Positions 1-7,548 of a stretch of DNA of 17,444 nucleotides are shown in pieces (within the stretch, counting starts at the first letter, position 1; the number at the start of each line of letters is the position of its first letter). Source of the DNA: an uncultured Rickettsiales bacterium (GTDB lineage: Bacteria; Pseudomonadota; Alphaproteobacteria; Rickettsiales; Midichloriaceae); the NCBI GenBank assembly GCA_937996615.1, contig CALKVD010000077.1:1-17444 (forward strand), read 5' to 3'. The notes beneath the pieces are model-generated. The model searched no databases and was not told the origin of the DNA. It saw only the letters and a program-made list of their open reading frames with translations. The position numbers and the translations under genes are program-made.

Positions 1-335
1 CTATTGTTAGCGGCGGGACTGACTCACATGTTATGTTGGTAGATTTGAGTAGCCATCAAATAACTGGCCGTGATGCAGAAAGATATATGGAAAAACTAGG
101 ATTGATATGCAATAAAAACACTGTACCATATGACCCTGCTGGACCAGTTGTGACTTCGGGAATCAGGCTTGGAACTCCGGCGGGAGTCACTAGAGGATTT
201 GGAGTTGAGGAATTTGGTCTTGTCGCTGATTTGGTTGCTGACAGTTTGATTGCGATGAAAAACTCGGATAGTATAATGGCGGAAAATGTTAAGGTGAAAG
301 TTCAAAATCTCTGCAAAAGATTTCCAATCTATTAG
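1..335 (+). CDS. glyA: Serine hydroxymethyltransferase, 3' end (partial)
   Basis: This is the C-terminal ~110 residues of serine hydroxymethyltransferase, the PLP enzyme that interconverts serine and glycine and charges tetrahydrofolate with one-carbon units in the cytoplasm. The reading frame is open from the first base (first full codon at position 3) and stops with TAG at 333-335. Diagnostic family motifs are SGGTDSHVMLVDL near the left edge, then ITGRDAE, CNKNTVPYDP and TSGIRLGTPAGVTRGFG, which cover the C-terminal domain and the conserved substrate-binding arginine of the SGIRLGTPA motif. The catalytic PLP lysine lies in the missing upstream part. The tail after the GFG motif looks normal and intact. 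The gene is cut by the window edge, so its start and neighbours are unknown. Confidence 0.96.
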   Translation, partial: IVSGGTDSHVMLVDLSSHQITGRDAERYMEKLGLICNKNTVPYDPAGPVVTSGIRLGTPAGVTRGFGVEEFGLVADLVADSLIAMKNSDSIMAENVKVKVQNLCKRFPIY

Positions 336-366
336 ATTTGCTATAGGTTAGATTATCAAATATATT

Positions 367-385
367 AGCACTATATTATAGTGCT
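367..385. repeat. Perfect 9-bp palindrome downstream of glyA
   Basis: The arms AGCACTATA and TATAGTGCT are perfect reverse complements separated by one base, 32 nt after the glyA stop. As RNA this could form a hairpin of about 8 bp with a 3-nt loop. It has no T-run directly behind it, so it is not a classic intrinsic terminator. It may be a 3'-end stabilising hairpin or a protein-binding dyad. The dyad is seen directly; its role is inference. Confidence 0.45.
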
Positions 386-472
386 GTGCTATCTAAAAAT
401 TACTTAACAAATTTTGCTAAAATAATTTTGATTTTTTTAATCAGCTACTTCCTGCTTTTTTTAATTTGTGTT

Positions 473-501
473 AGCGTGAAAAATATATCATAAAATATAA
501 T
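473..501 (+). promoter_or_regulatory. Possible sigma-70 promoter of kdsD
   Basis: A perfect -10 hexamer TATAAT lies at 496-501, 24 nt upstream of the kdsD start codon, which would place transcription start near 508 with a short leader. The -35 region is poor: with a 17-nt spacer it reads AGCGTG. The leader has no Shine-Dalgarno sequence. In such AT-rich DNA a TATAAT can occur by chance, so this is tentative. Confidence 0.35.
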
Positions 502-525
502 TTCAACCCAAAACAAAAAACAACT

Positions 526-1521
526 ATGTCAGAAATGATACAAGAAATATTAATAGCACGCGATGTAATTGCAAAGGAAATTAAGGGGTTGGTTGCTTTA
601 GATCAAGCTTTCGCTGCTGATTCTAATACTGTTGGCTATGATTTTGCGCAAAGTTTTATTAAAGCACTTGATCTTATTAGCAATACTAAAGGAAAACTTA
701 TCTTTTCTGGTATAGGTAAAAGTGGACATATTGCAAAAAAAATCGCAAGTACTATGTCGTCGATCGGTATTGCGTCAGTGTTTTTGCATGCAGCAGAAGC
801 TGGACATGGAGATCTTGGAACTATTGGCCAAAATGATGTAGTGATTCTATTGTCAAACTCTGGTAGTGGACAAGAAGTAGATTTGATTCTTAAATATTGT
901 AACCAGTATAAAATAGCTCTAATTGGAATGACCAGCAACCCAAATTCAATTTTGTGTCAACATAGTCTAGTTACATTACTTTTGCCGAAAATGCCAGAAG
1001 CGGATGATCACCTGCCGATACCAACTGTTTCGAGTTGTATTTTCTTGGGTTTGGGGCATGCATTAATTGTTTCAATGGGAAAGCGTAGGCAAGTTGATCT
1101 AGCTAAGTACGGAATTCATCATCCAAATGGATCTATTGGGATGAAATTTGTGAAAGTTGAGGAAATTATGCATATAGGAGATTCTTTGCCTTTAGTAAGT
1201 TTTGATACAGATAAATTTAATACAATTCTAATGATGACAACCAAACGTATGGGTTGTACTGGAGTAGTTGATGATTCTGGCAAACTGATTGGGATTATAA
1301 CTGACGGTGATTTAAGAAGAGCTTTTCATCAAGATTTTGCAACGGCTGGTGAAATTATGACCCCTAACCCATTGTGTATCAATCAAGAATGTCTTGCCAA
1401 CGATGCTTTGCAATTGATGCAGGAAAAGATGGTGCAGCAACTTTTTATAGTACAAAATAATCATGTTGTTGGAATAGTGCATTGGCACGATTTGCTAGAA
1501 TATGGAAATGAATCGCGATGA
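526..1521 (+). CDS. kdsD: D-arabinose 5-phosphate isomerase (KdsD/KpsF family)
   Basis: Predicted cytoplasmic isomerase converting D-ribulose 5-phosphate to D-arabinose 5-phosphate, the first step towards Kdo for LPS. At 331 residues it has the family's usual length and order: a SIS sugar-isomerase domain (about 40-190) followed by two CBS domains (about 211-268 and 275-328). The phosphosugar site reads GIGKSGH (62-68), with SNSG at 110-113. The residues needed in E. coli KdsD (Lys59, Glu111, Glu152, His193) appear to correspond to Lys65, Glu117, Glu158 and His199 (HHPNGSIG). The usual family stretch EACPLGLAPT after the third residue is diverged here (EADDHLPIPTVS), so substrate handling may differ a little. 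ATG start, no Shine-Dalgarno. It converges on lolA. Its presence implies an LPS-making lineage. SIS-CBS isomerases cannot be told apart perfectly, but the Kdo role is the best call. Confidence 0.88.
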   Translation: MSEMIQEILIARDVIAKEIKGLVALDQAFAADSNTVGYDFAQSFIKALDLISNTKGKLIFSGIGKSGHIAKKIASTMSSIGIASVFLHAAEAGHGDLGTIGQNDVVILLSNSGSGQEVDLILKYCNQYKIALIGMTSNPNSILCQHSLVTLLLPKMPEADDHLPIPTVSSCIFLGLGHALIVSMGKRRQVDLAKYGIHHPNGSIGMKFVKVEEIMHIGDSLPLVSFDTDKFNTILMMTTKRMGCTGVVDDSGKLIGIITDGDLRRAFHQDFATAGEIMTPNPLCINQECLANDALQLMQEKMVQQLFIVQNNHVVGIVHWHDLLEYGNESR

Positions 1522-1526
1522 AATAA

Positions 1527-1591
1527 AATCGAACAAATTTTGGGAATTATTTTGAGTTTTTAGGGGGATTTTGAATTTGAATTGTTCGATT
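1527..1591. repeat. Inverted repeat between convergent kdsD and lolA
   Basis: The arms AATCGAACAA (1527-1536) and TTGTTCGATT (1582-1591) are perfect 10-bp reverse complements with a 45-nt loop. The repeat fills most of the 95-nt gap between the two convergent stop codons. Position suggests a shared bidirectional 3'-end structure. The loop is long and a U-tract is not directly behind either arm, so a standard intrinsic terminator is not supported. Confidence 0.4.
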
Positions 1592-1616
1592 GTGGATTTA
1601 ATTCAACCTAATTTGA

Positions 1617-2321
1617 TCACTTTCCATTCAATTCATATAAATTCACATCACGAAATTGAAAATCTTCCGCTGTTGCATCGTCATATTTGATGTTACTTAA
1701 CTCCATTTCAGCTTCAACAACTTGATTTTCGATACGTTCGATTTTAGTTAACAGAATGGGATTGGTTTGGAACACCAGGCCGATCTCAGTATTGCTTAAA
1801 TCGTTTTTGACTGATGTTTGGTTCTTAGTTCCAGTCTTCAATATAACAGCAGCGCGATTACCATCTAACAAATAACATGATTTGAGTTGGTTCTTAATTT
1901 GATTATGGCGCAATAGCTCAGCGACCATTGGATCGATGGAAACAAAGCTTTTTTCTTCTAGTTCATAATCATAATGGATTATGTCTTTTTTTTGTGCCAG
2001 AACCAAGATATGTTTTGGGTCAGTATATTCAAGTCGCATTTTATCTGGTTTTTGCAAAATTACTGTGCCTTTTTGGATTTCGGAAGTAGCTGGATCATAT
2101 TGCTGGAAATTAGCTCTTAGTGAGCTAATATTGCTGAGGTAGCTGTTAATACTGTCAAGTAATGCTTGGCTACATTTTAAGTTTTTAGGTTGTGATATTT
2201 TAGTTACGGATTTGGGCCTATTATTGTTTTGGGCGAAGCTTTCCGGAGCTGATGTTACTAAGAAACACAAATACATCAAAGTAAGAGCAATAAATTGTTT
2301 AATGTTTATATATTTAAGCAT
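1617..2321 (-). CDS. lolA: Outer-membrane lipoprotein carrier protein LolA
   Basis: Predicted periplasmic chaperone that takes lipoproteins released by the LolCDE transporter and carries them to the outer membrane. The 234-residue product has a Sec signal peptide: a short basic start, a hydrophobic core at about 9-24 and a likely cleavage after SFA (residue 30). The mature part matches the LolA fold: a helix with ISSLRANFQQYD (65-76), then the strand-rich GTVILQKPDKMRLEYTDP stretch (85-102) and a variable C-terminal barrel half. The domain begins near residue 54, so residues 31-53 form a polar linker. ATG start, no Shine-Dalgarno. It is transcribed away from ntrY from a near-consensus promoter and runs towards kdsD. 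LolA is weakly conserved in sequence, but the signal peptide, length and core motif fit well. Confidence 0.87.
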   Translation of the reverse strand: MLKYINIKQFIALTLMYLCFLVTSAPESFAQNNNRPKSVTKISQPKNLKCSQALLDSINSYLSNISSLRANFQQYDPATSEIQKGTVILQKPDKMRLEYTDPKHILVLAQKKDIIHYDYELEEKSFVSIDPMVAELLRHNQIKNQLKSCYLLDGNRAAVILKTGTKNQTSVKNDLSNTEIGLVFQTNPILLTKIERIENQVVEAEMELSNIKYDDATAEDFQFRDVNLYELNGK

Positions 2322-2355
2322 TTGTTAGTTATGTAGTTTGATTGATGTGTTAATC

Positions 2356-2384
2356 ATTATATTGACGGGAAATTAATACGTCAA
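2356..2384 (-). promoter_or_regulatory. Near-consensus sigma-70 promoter of lolA
   Basis: Read on the minus strand, TTGACG (2384-2379) and a perfect TATAAT (2361-2356) are separated by exactly 17 nt, giving 11 of 12 consensus positions. Transcription would start near 2349, leaving a leader of about 28 nt before the lolA ATG at 2321. The -35 hexamer is one arm of a dyad (TTGACG at 2362-2367, CGTCAA at 2379-2384), so a second TTGACG faces ntrY just upstream of the -10; that one has no good -10 of its own. This is the best promoter in the window. Confidence 0.68.
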
Positions 2385-2416
2385 GATTTGAAGATTGGTT
2401 ATAGGTTTAAGCTGAC

Positions 2417-2445
2417 TTGTTCTTTATTTGAACATCTGATATGTT
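2417..2445 (+). promoter_or_regulatory. Possible ntrY promoter with overlapping dyad
   Basis: TTGTTC (2417-2422) and TATGTT (2440-2445) are 17 nt apart and would start transcription near 2452, about 28 nt before the GTG of ntrY. Both hexamers are weak matches. The -35 overlaps a dyad, TGTTC (2418-2422) and GAACA (2430-2434) with a 7-nt spacer, which could be an operator. Spacing and position are suggestive only. Confidence 0.3.
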
Positions 2446-2479
2446 ACTCTGGACCGATAAAATTATCGAATATTAATTA

Positions 2480-4567
2480 GTGATCAAAAAACAGATAATA
2501 AAATACAAAACAAGCATTCGTACTAAAATAGTGCTGCTGATTTCAATTATAGCTGTTGTGATTCCAATGTTTTCAGCTATATCACTAGGTTCTATATATT
2601 CTTTTCTGGGGGTAGAAAAGATCTTCAGTTCTCAGGTAAGTAATAGTGTTCAAGAAACGGTCAAAATTGCTAAACTCTATCTTCAGGAACATATAAATAG
2701 CATCAAGATTGATATACTCACTACTGCTCATATTGTTGATGATAATCCTTTTTTGTTTAACAATAAAGCAGGGTTAAACGCTTTTTTGCAACAATCAGCA
2801 CTGCAACGTTCTCTTTCAGAGATTATAATATTTACAACTGATGGTAAAGTTATCGGCAAAAATGAACTTGGTTTTTCGCTATTGTTTGAAATCTTACCAA
2901 ACATAGCTTTGGAGGTTGTTGATAAACCTGGGAATGTCTATGTACATCGGAGTGGGGACGAAAAAGTTCAGGCGGTAGTCAAGTTATTTAATATTTCAAG
3001 ATTTATGGAAAAAGATGTTTATATGCTAATGGGTAGATATATAGATAGCGAGATTCTTGATCAATTAGAGGAAAGTGAGTCTTTCAGCAATCTATATACC
3101 GAGCTATATACCCAGATGGATGACCTTAGGGTTAGGATTACCTGTAGTTTTATCGTGTTATCGCTTATCATTCTGTTAATAGCTTTGGTTGTCGGAAACA
3201 GAGTTGGCCTTTCTATTATTAAGCCATTAAATTGGATTGCTGAAGCTGCTGCAAAAATAGAACAAGGAGAATATGGTACCAGGGTTGAAGGAGTTGGTGG
3301 TCAAGATGAACTAGGTATTTTAGTGCGTACCTTTAATAGTATGAGTAGCACGATCAAAGTTCAGCATAAAAAATTAGCTCAAGCAAATTCAATTATTGAT
3401 CAAAGAAGAGTATTCATTGAAACTGTACTATCGGAACTAACAGCCGGAGTAATAGCATTGGATTCGAATTTAACGATAACTTTAAGCAATAGTTCGGCTT
3501 GTAGTATGCTAGGGATTGATTCTCTAGATGGTTTGGAATTTGGTGATGTTTTTCCTGAGCTGATGTCAATTCTGACGGAGCTGTTAGCTAGTGGTCAAGA
3601 TGGCATCAATTGTAATATTACGATAATACGTAATAAATCAGCTTTAAAATTATTCGTTAAGGCTGGTATAGTTCGAGAAGTAGCTAAAAACGAGATTCAA
3701 AGTATTGTCATCGCTTTTGACGATATAACAGAATTTTCTGCCAATCAAAGATTTAAAGCTTGGAGTGAAGTTGCAAGAAGAGTTGCTCACGAAATCAAAA
3801 ACCCCCTTACTCCAATTCAACTTGCTGTTAATAGATTGCAAAAAAAGATCATGCCTCTTATAGCTTCAGAAAAGGACCAAAGCTCTTTTTTATATTATAC
3901 TGAGATTATTGATAAAAGAGTTGAGGATATTAAAATAATGGTTAGTGATTTGCTAACTTTTGCTAAACTTTCGACGCCAAGGCTACAAAGAGAAGATATC
4001 TGCCAAATTATTGCGGAAGTAGTTTTGCTAGAAAAAGCAAGTCATCCAAATATTGAATATCAATGCAGTTTTGGAGATGGTGAGGTGTGTTATGTTTTAT
4101 GCGATAAGATGCAGATTGCACAGGTTTTAACAAATTTATTAAAAAATTCAGCTGAATCTATTAATAGTTTGCAGCAAAATCATAGCAATCATAATTATAT
4201 AAATATCAACATTATTAAATCAAAAGAAACAGCATCAATAGTAATTGAAGATAGTGGCGCTGGGATAGATCACAAAATACTTGATTCTATAGGCGATCCA
4301 TATATTACAACTAAATCAAATGGTACCGGCCTGGGGTTGGCAATTGTCAGTAAAATCATCGATGAGCATAAAGCTGGTCAATTTATGATTCAAGATAAAG
4401 CTATTCAAAACGATAAAAATAAGTATGATGAAGTACTTCCTGATCGAAAACAGAAAAACTATGATCAAGCTCTGAATAATAACAGAATAAAAAAATCGAC
4501 ACACGGTGCAATTGCAACTTTTGTTTTAAAAATGATTACTGATACCAACAACTCTAATGATGTATAA
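2480..4567 (+). CDS. ntrY: NtrY-type membrane sensor histidine kinase
   Basis: Predicted inner-membrane sensor kinase of the NtrY family, which in alphaproteobacteria signals nitrogen or redox state to the regulator NtrX. Domain order over 695 residues: membrane helix (about 17-39), periplasmic sensor region (about 50-218), second helix (about 221-243), HAMP (about 244-297), PAS (about 310-418), dimerisation/phosphoacceptor domain and ATPase domain. The H-box is VARRVAHEIKNPLTP with phosphoacceptor His437; the N-box has Asn556; G1 is DSGAG (591-595) and G2 is GTGLGL (615-620). Odd: between the G2 helix and the last strand (GAIATFVL, 676-683) sits a charged Asn/Lys-rich stretch of about 40 residues (632-674) not expected in the family. 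GTG start; an in-frame stop lies just upstream and the next Met falls inside the first membrane helix. No ntrX is adjacent; ftsW follows after 2 nt. Confidence 0.9.
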   Translation: MIKKQIIKYKTSIRTKIVLLISIIAVVIPMFSAISLGSIYSFLGVEKIFSSQVSNSVQETVKIAKLYLQEHINSIKIDILTTAHIVDDNPFLFNNKAGLNAFLQQSALQRSLSEIIIFTTDGKVIGKNELGFSLLFEILPNIALEVVDKPGNVYVHRSGDEKVQAVVKLFNISRFMEKDVYMLMGRYIDSEILDQLEESESFSNLYTELYTQMDDLRVRITCSFIVLSLIILLIALVVGNRVGLSIIKPLNWIAEAAAKIEQGEYGTRVEGVGGQDELGILVRTFNSMSSTIKVQHKKLAQANSIIDQRRVFIETVLSELTAGVIALDSNLTITLSNSSACSMLGIDSLDGLEFGDVFPELMSILTELLASGQDGINCNITIIRNKSALKLFVKAGIVREVAKNEIQSIVIAFDDITEFSANQRFKAWSEVARRVAHEIKNPLTPIQLAVNRLQKKIMPLIASEKDQSSFLYYTEIIDKRVEDIKIMVSDLLTFAKLSTPRLQREDICQIIAEVVLLEKASHPNIEYQCSFGDGEVCYVLCDKMQIAQVLTNLLKNSAESINSLQQNHSNHNYININIIKSKETASIVIEDSGAGIDHKILDSIGDPYITTKSNGTGLGLAIVSKIIDEHKAGQFMIQDKAIQNDKNKYDEVLPDRKQKNYDQALNNNRIKKSTHGAIATFVLKMITDTNNSNDV

Positions 4568-4569
4568 TC

Positions 4570-5724
4570 GTGTATAAACGCAACAGTATTAAGTCTCTGT
4601 TAGAATGGTGGCGGTGCATTGATCACCAAACTTTAATTGCCATAATTTTTCTTATGGCAATTGGATTAGTGCTATTAGCAGCGGCAGGACCAGCAAGCAG
4701 TACAAGAGTCGGTATATCTAAAATGCATTTTGTTAATAAACAAATTATCTTCATGCTTTTTTGCCTGCCTACCATCTTGTTTTTTTCGATGATACCCAAA
4801 AAGCTTTTGCAGCTTTTATGCCTACTTGGCCTCATTGCTACTATTGGTATGCTGGTTCTGGTACCGTTTTTAGGGGAGGCGGTTAAAGGAGCAAAACGTT
4901 GGATTAATTTACCTGGATTTTCTTTGCAACCGTCAGAATTTTTGAAACCGTTCTATTCTTTTTTGATTGGATATGTAATTGGTTCTAAAGAGTGGGAGAA
5001 TAATCGGGATCAAATCAGAACTTTTGCAACTTGTGTTTTGCTACACTTGGTGGTTGTATTATTATTGTTGTTGCAACCTGATTTTGGGATGTTAATGACG
5101 ATTTCTGTGGTGACTGGTGTGCAAATCTTTGCTGCCGGATTTGCTTGGTATATTCTAGCTACGAGCATTGTGGCGATTGTTATATGTGGGGCTGGCGCGT
5201 ATATTTTGCTACCACACGTTGCAAGACGTATCCATTTATTTTTAAATAATGATGGGGAAGTTGCTTATCAAGTTCAAAAATCTATTTTATCCTATAAAGC
5301 CGGTGGGATGTTTGGTAGAGGCCCCGGAGAAGGTGTAATAAAATATCAACTTCCAGACTCCCACTCAGATTTCATTTTTGCAGTTGGAGGAGAAGAATTT
5401 GGTGCAATTTTTTGTCTGATCACAATAGGGTTAATTCTATTTATAGTTGCAAGAGGATTTTTGCATGCGTTGAAGACTAACAACAAGCAAGCTGTACTTG
5501 TTATGCTGGCGATGATTTCTTATATGGCATTTCAATCTATTTTTAATATTGGGGTAACATTGAATATGTTACCAACAAAAGGTATGACATTACCATTGAT
5601 AAGTTATGGTGGTTCAGGTTTGATTTCACTTTCTATTGCAATGGGTATATATCTTAATTACAGCAGGTTATCTTATAAATCTTTAATTCGTGAAAAAAAA
5701 TATGAAGTTCATATAAAATTTTAG
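4570..5724 (+). CDS. ftsW: Septal peptidoglycan glycosyltransferase FtsW
   Basis: Predicted SEDS-family integral membrane enzyme that polymerises lipid II into glycan strands at the division septum with its partner class B PBP. The 384 residues give about ten hydrophobic segments. Family motifs in order: GAKRWINLPGFSLQPSEFLKP (107-127), LQPDFGM (168-174), YKAGGMFGRGPGEG (242-255), LPDSHSDFIFAVGGEEFG (261-278), in which Asp267 is the predicted catalytic aspartate, and the signature LPTKGMTLPLISYGGSG (334-350). The short cytoplasmic N-terminus with WW before the first helix and the DSHSDFIFAV form favour FtsW over RodA. GTG start only 2 nt after the ntrY stop, so the two genes are almost certainly cotranscribed and probably translationally coupled. 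Pairing a division enzyme with an ntrY-type kinase is an unusual operon. Confidence 0.93.
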   Translation: MYKRNSIKSLLEWWRCIDHQTLIAIIFLMAIGLVLLAAAGPASSTRVGISKMHFVNKQIIFMLFCLPTILFFSMIPKKLLQLLCLLGLIATIGMLVLVPFLGEAVKGAKRWINLPGFSLQPSEFLKPFYSFLIGYVIGSKEWENNRDQIRTFATCVLLHLVVVLLLLLQPDFGMLMTISVVTGVQIFAAGFAWYILATSIVAIVICGAGAYILLPHVARRIHLFLNNDGEVAYQVQKSILSYKAGGMFGRGPGEGVIKYQLPDSHSDFIFAVGGEEFGAIFCLITIGLILFIVARGFLHALKTNNKQAVLVMLAMISYMAFQSIFNIGVTLNMLPTKGMTLPLISYGGSGLISLSIAMGIYLNYSRLSYKSLIREKKYEVHIKF

Positions 5725-5757
5725 TTATAGTGACTTGTAATGATAATAATAATGTAG

Positions 5758-5780
5758 TAGATTGATCAGGAATCAATCTA
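5758..5780 (+). promoter_or_regulatory. Hairpin directly ahead of the yraN start codon
   Basis: The arms TAGATTGAT (5758-5766) and ATCAATCTA (5772-5780) are perfect 9-bp reverse complements with a 5-nt loop (CAGGA). The 3' arm ends 5 nt before the ATG at 5786, so in mRNA the stem would cover the normal ribosome-binding position. No T-run follows, which argues against a terminator. It could reduce translation or be an intercistronic processing hairpin between ftsW and yraN. The pairing is seen; the role is inference. Confidence 0.45.
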
Positions 5781-5785
5781 GATAG

Positions 5786-6268
5786 ATGTGGGAAAAGTTT
5801 ATGATGCAACTTAAAAGCGAACTAAGCAATACGAGACAGAATATACAATTTTTAGATCGTAATTGTTTTTCTAAGGCGAGGTCGATAGTTGTTTCAAAGC
5901 AGGATAAAATACATCAATACAGCTATGGTGTTGCTGCTGAAAAACTTATCATAGCTTATCTAAAACAAAATGGTTCAGTGATTTTAGGCCATCGCTACAA
6001 GAGTCCCTATGGAGAAATCGATATTGTGGCATATAATCGACAGCTACAACAAATTGTGTTTGTTGAAGTTAAGGCTAGAAGAAATAAAACAAGTGGTAGA
6101 CTTCATCTGGATGGAATTATTACATCTAAACAACAGAATCGTTACCTCGAAGCCATTGAATGGTTTAGGGGCGAAAATCTGGAATATGCTAAGTTAGGAA
6201 TGAGAATTGATCTTGCTTTGGTTTTAAATGGCCAGCTTGCTGAATATATTGAAAATTGCTGGCAGTAG
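5786..6268 (+). CDS. yraN: UPF0102 / YraN family endonuclease-like protein
   Basis: Member of the small UPF0102 (YraN) family, which has a PD-(D/E)xK nuclease-like core and no firmly established cellular role; it often lies beside genes for envelope or DNA processing. The core is clear: YGVAAEKLIIAYLKQNG (47-63), YGEIDIVAY (75-83) with Glu77 and Asp79, and FVEVKARR (92-99) with Glu94 and Lys96, matching the nuclease-fold metal and lysine positions. At 160 residues it is about 40 longer than typical, because the first ~43 residues form a polar extension without known homology. Met6 and Met7 (5801, 5804) are alternative starts, but most of the extension lacks another start codon, so it is probably real. 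A hairpin sits just before the ATG. It follows ftsW after 61 nt. Confidence 0.82.
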   Translation: MWEKFMMQLKSELSNTRQNIQFLDRNCFSKARSIVVSKQDKIHQYSYGVAAEKLIIAYLKQNGSVILGHRYKSPYGEIDIVAYNRQLQQIVFVEVKARRNKTSGRLHLDGIITSKQQNRYLEAIEWFRGENLEYAKLGMRIDLALVLNGQLAEYIENCWQ

Positions 6269-6466
6269 TTTTAATAAAGTACTATGCAATTATTATAAAA
6301 CAGTCTAAAGATGGATTTGGTATCATCAATCTAATTATTAGAGCTATAAGCAATTAATAGCAAGATTTTAGATAAGTAATCAATTTATGCATAGAATAAA
6401 AAAGTTTATCAAAAATTTTTTCAGTGCTAGGATAAAAAAATACCTAATCAATATAACAAAAAATAT

Positions 6467-7483
6467 ATGCCAATAACTGCTAATACTTACACCACCCAAA
6501 AAGGGATGAAAAGCAAGGTTGTGCTGGAGAATGATAAATTGCCGGATAACACTGTTTTGATTGATGTTATTTCACCAACTTTGAATGAGAAACAGCTGCT
6601 GGAAAATTCTTTAGGTATAGTTATACCGAGCAGAGAAGAATTGGAGGTGATTGAGGTTATGAGTCCCTTTTATAAATCGGGTGAACACTACTATATGACG
6701 CTAACTGCTGTACAGCAAATCGGGGATGATGAGTATTGGGAGAGTACAGCTTTAACTTTTATTTTGACTCCTACTTGTCTTGTTATGTTGCATCACGATG
6801 ATATCTATGCTTTGAAAAATTTTTTTGATATACACAAAACCCATATTAATTTTGATACTGCCCCAGAAGTGTTACTAATTTTTCTCCTTGATTTGGTTAT
6901 CAACCATGTTGCATCAGTTCTTGAAAAAGCAGGAGGTGAATTAGATCGATTGCTGAAAATATTATTTGAAAAATCAGATCGAAATACCAAATCTAATAAT
7001 AAGCAAGCTCAGAATCATTATGACGACATAATCAAAAAAATTGGGCGAAATGGTAATTTAATTTCGAAGAATCGTGAAAGCTTGGTTAGTGTCAATCGGT
7101 TAATCATCTATTATAATCAGGTTGATGAAATTCGTAGTATCCCAATTAAAATCAGTCGCAAAGAACATAGATTAAGGATCAGACATTTAGCTCGCGAGAT
7201 CTTGTCACTAAGCGAATATGCTAATTTTTTATCTCAACGTAATTCTTTTTTGCTTGATGCTACTTTAGGGATGATTTCGGTAGAGCAAAATGTTATTATC
7301 AAAGCATTTACCGTTGCTGCAGCGGTTTTTATGCCACCAACATTAATAGCGAGTATATATGGTATGAATTTTCTCAATATGCCGGAATTAAATTGGGCTC
7401 TTGGTTATCCGCTAGCTTTGCTTTTTATTATTATTTCAGCAATCATTCCGTATTTGTTCTTTAAGCGAAAAGGATGGTTATGA
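6467..7483 (+). CDS. corA: CorA family Mg2+ transporter
   Basis: Predicted pentameric inner-membrane channel for Mg2+ (also Co2+/Ni2+). At 338 residues it has the family plan: a large N-terminal cytoplasmic alpha/beta funnel (about 20-160), long stalk helices (about 165-280), then two C-terminal membrane helices (about 281-298 and 312-332). The signature GMN is at 299-301 in YGMNFLNMPEL, which includes the conserved periplasmic MPEL loop, and the protein ends in the usual basic tail KRKGWL. ATG start with no Shine-Dalgarno; the preceding 198 nt hold no strong promoter, only a weak candidate TTGCTG/TACTAT pair at 6256-6285. CorA and the related zinc exporter ZntB share this fold; the MPEL loop and context favour Mg2+ uptake. 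Confidence 0.9.
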   Translation: MPITANTYTTQKGMKSKVVLENDKLPDNTVLIDVISPTLNEKQLLENSLGIVIPSREELEVIEVMSPFYKSGEHYYMTLTAVQQIGDDEYWESTALTFILTPTCLVMLHHDDIYALKNFFDIHKTHINFDTAPEVLLIFLLDLVINHVASVLEKAGGELDRLLKILFEKSDRNTKSNNKQAQNHYDDIIKKIGRNGNLISKNRESLVSVNRLIIYYNQVDEIRSIPIKISRKEHRLRIRHLAREILSLSEYANFLSQRNSFLLDATLGMISVEQNVIIKAFTVAAAVFMPPTLIASIYGMNFLNMPELNWALGYPLALLFIIISAIIPYLFFKRKGWL

Positions 7484-7488
7484 TTTTG

Positions 7489-7509
7489 AAATATATATAT
7501 TATATATTT
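7489..7509. repeat. AT-only palindrome after corA
   Basis: The arms AAATATATA and TATATATTT are perfect 9-bp reverse complements around TAT, starting 5 nt after the corA stop and followed by a T-rich stretch. A stem made only of A-T pairs is weak, so it is at best a poor terminator or a region of easy DNA melting before engB. Confidence 0.35.
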
Positions 7510-7548
7510 TAATTTTAATCCTAATAAATGTTCTTATAAAAATATTAA

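Noticed and set aside
2418..2434. TGTTC-N7-GAACA as a LexA (SOS) box
   Set aside because: The alphaproteobacterial SOS box is a direct repeat GTTC-N7-GTTC; this is an inverted repeat, and ntrY is not a known SOS gene.
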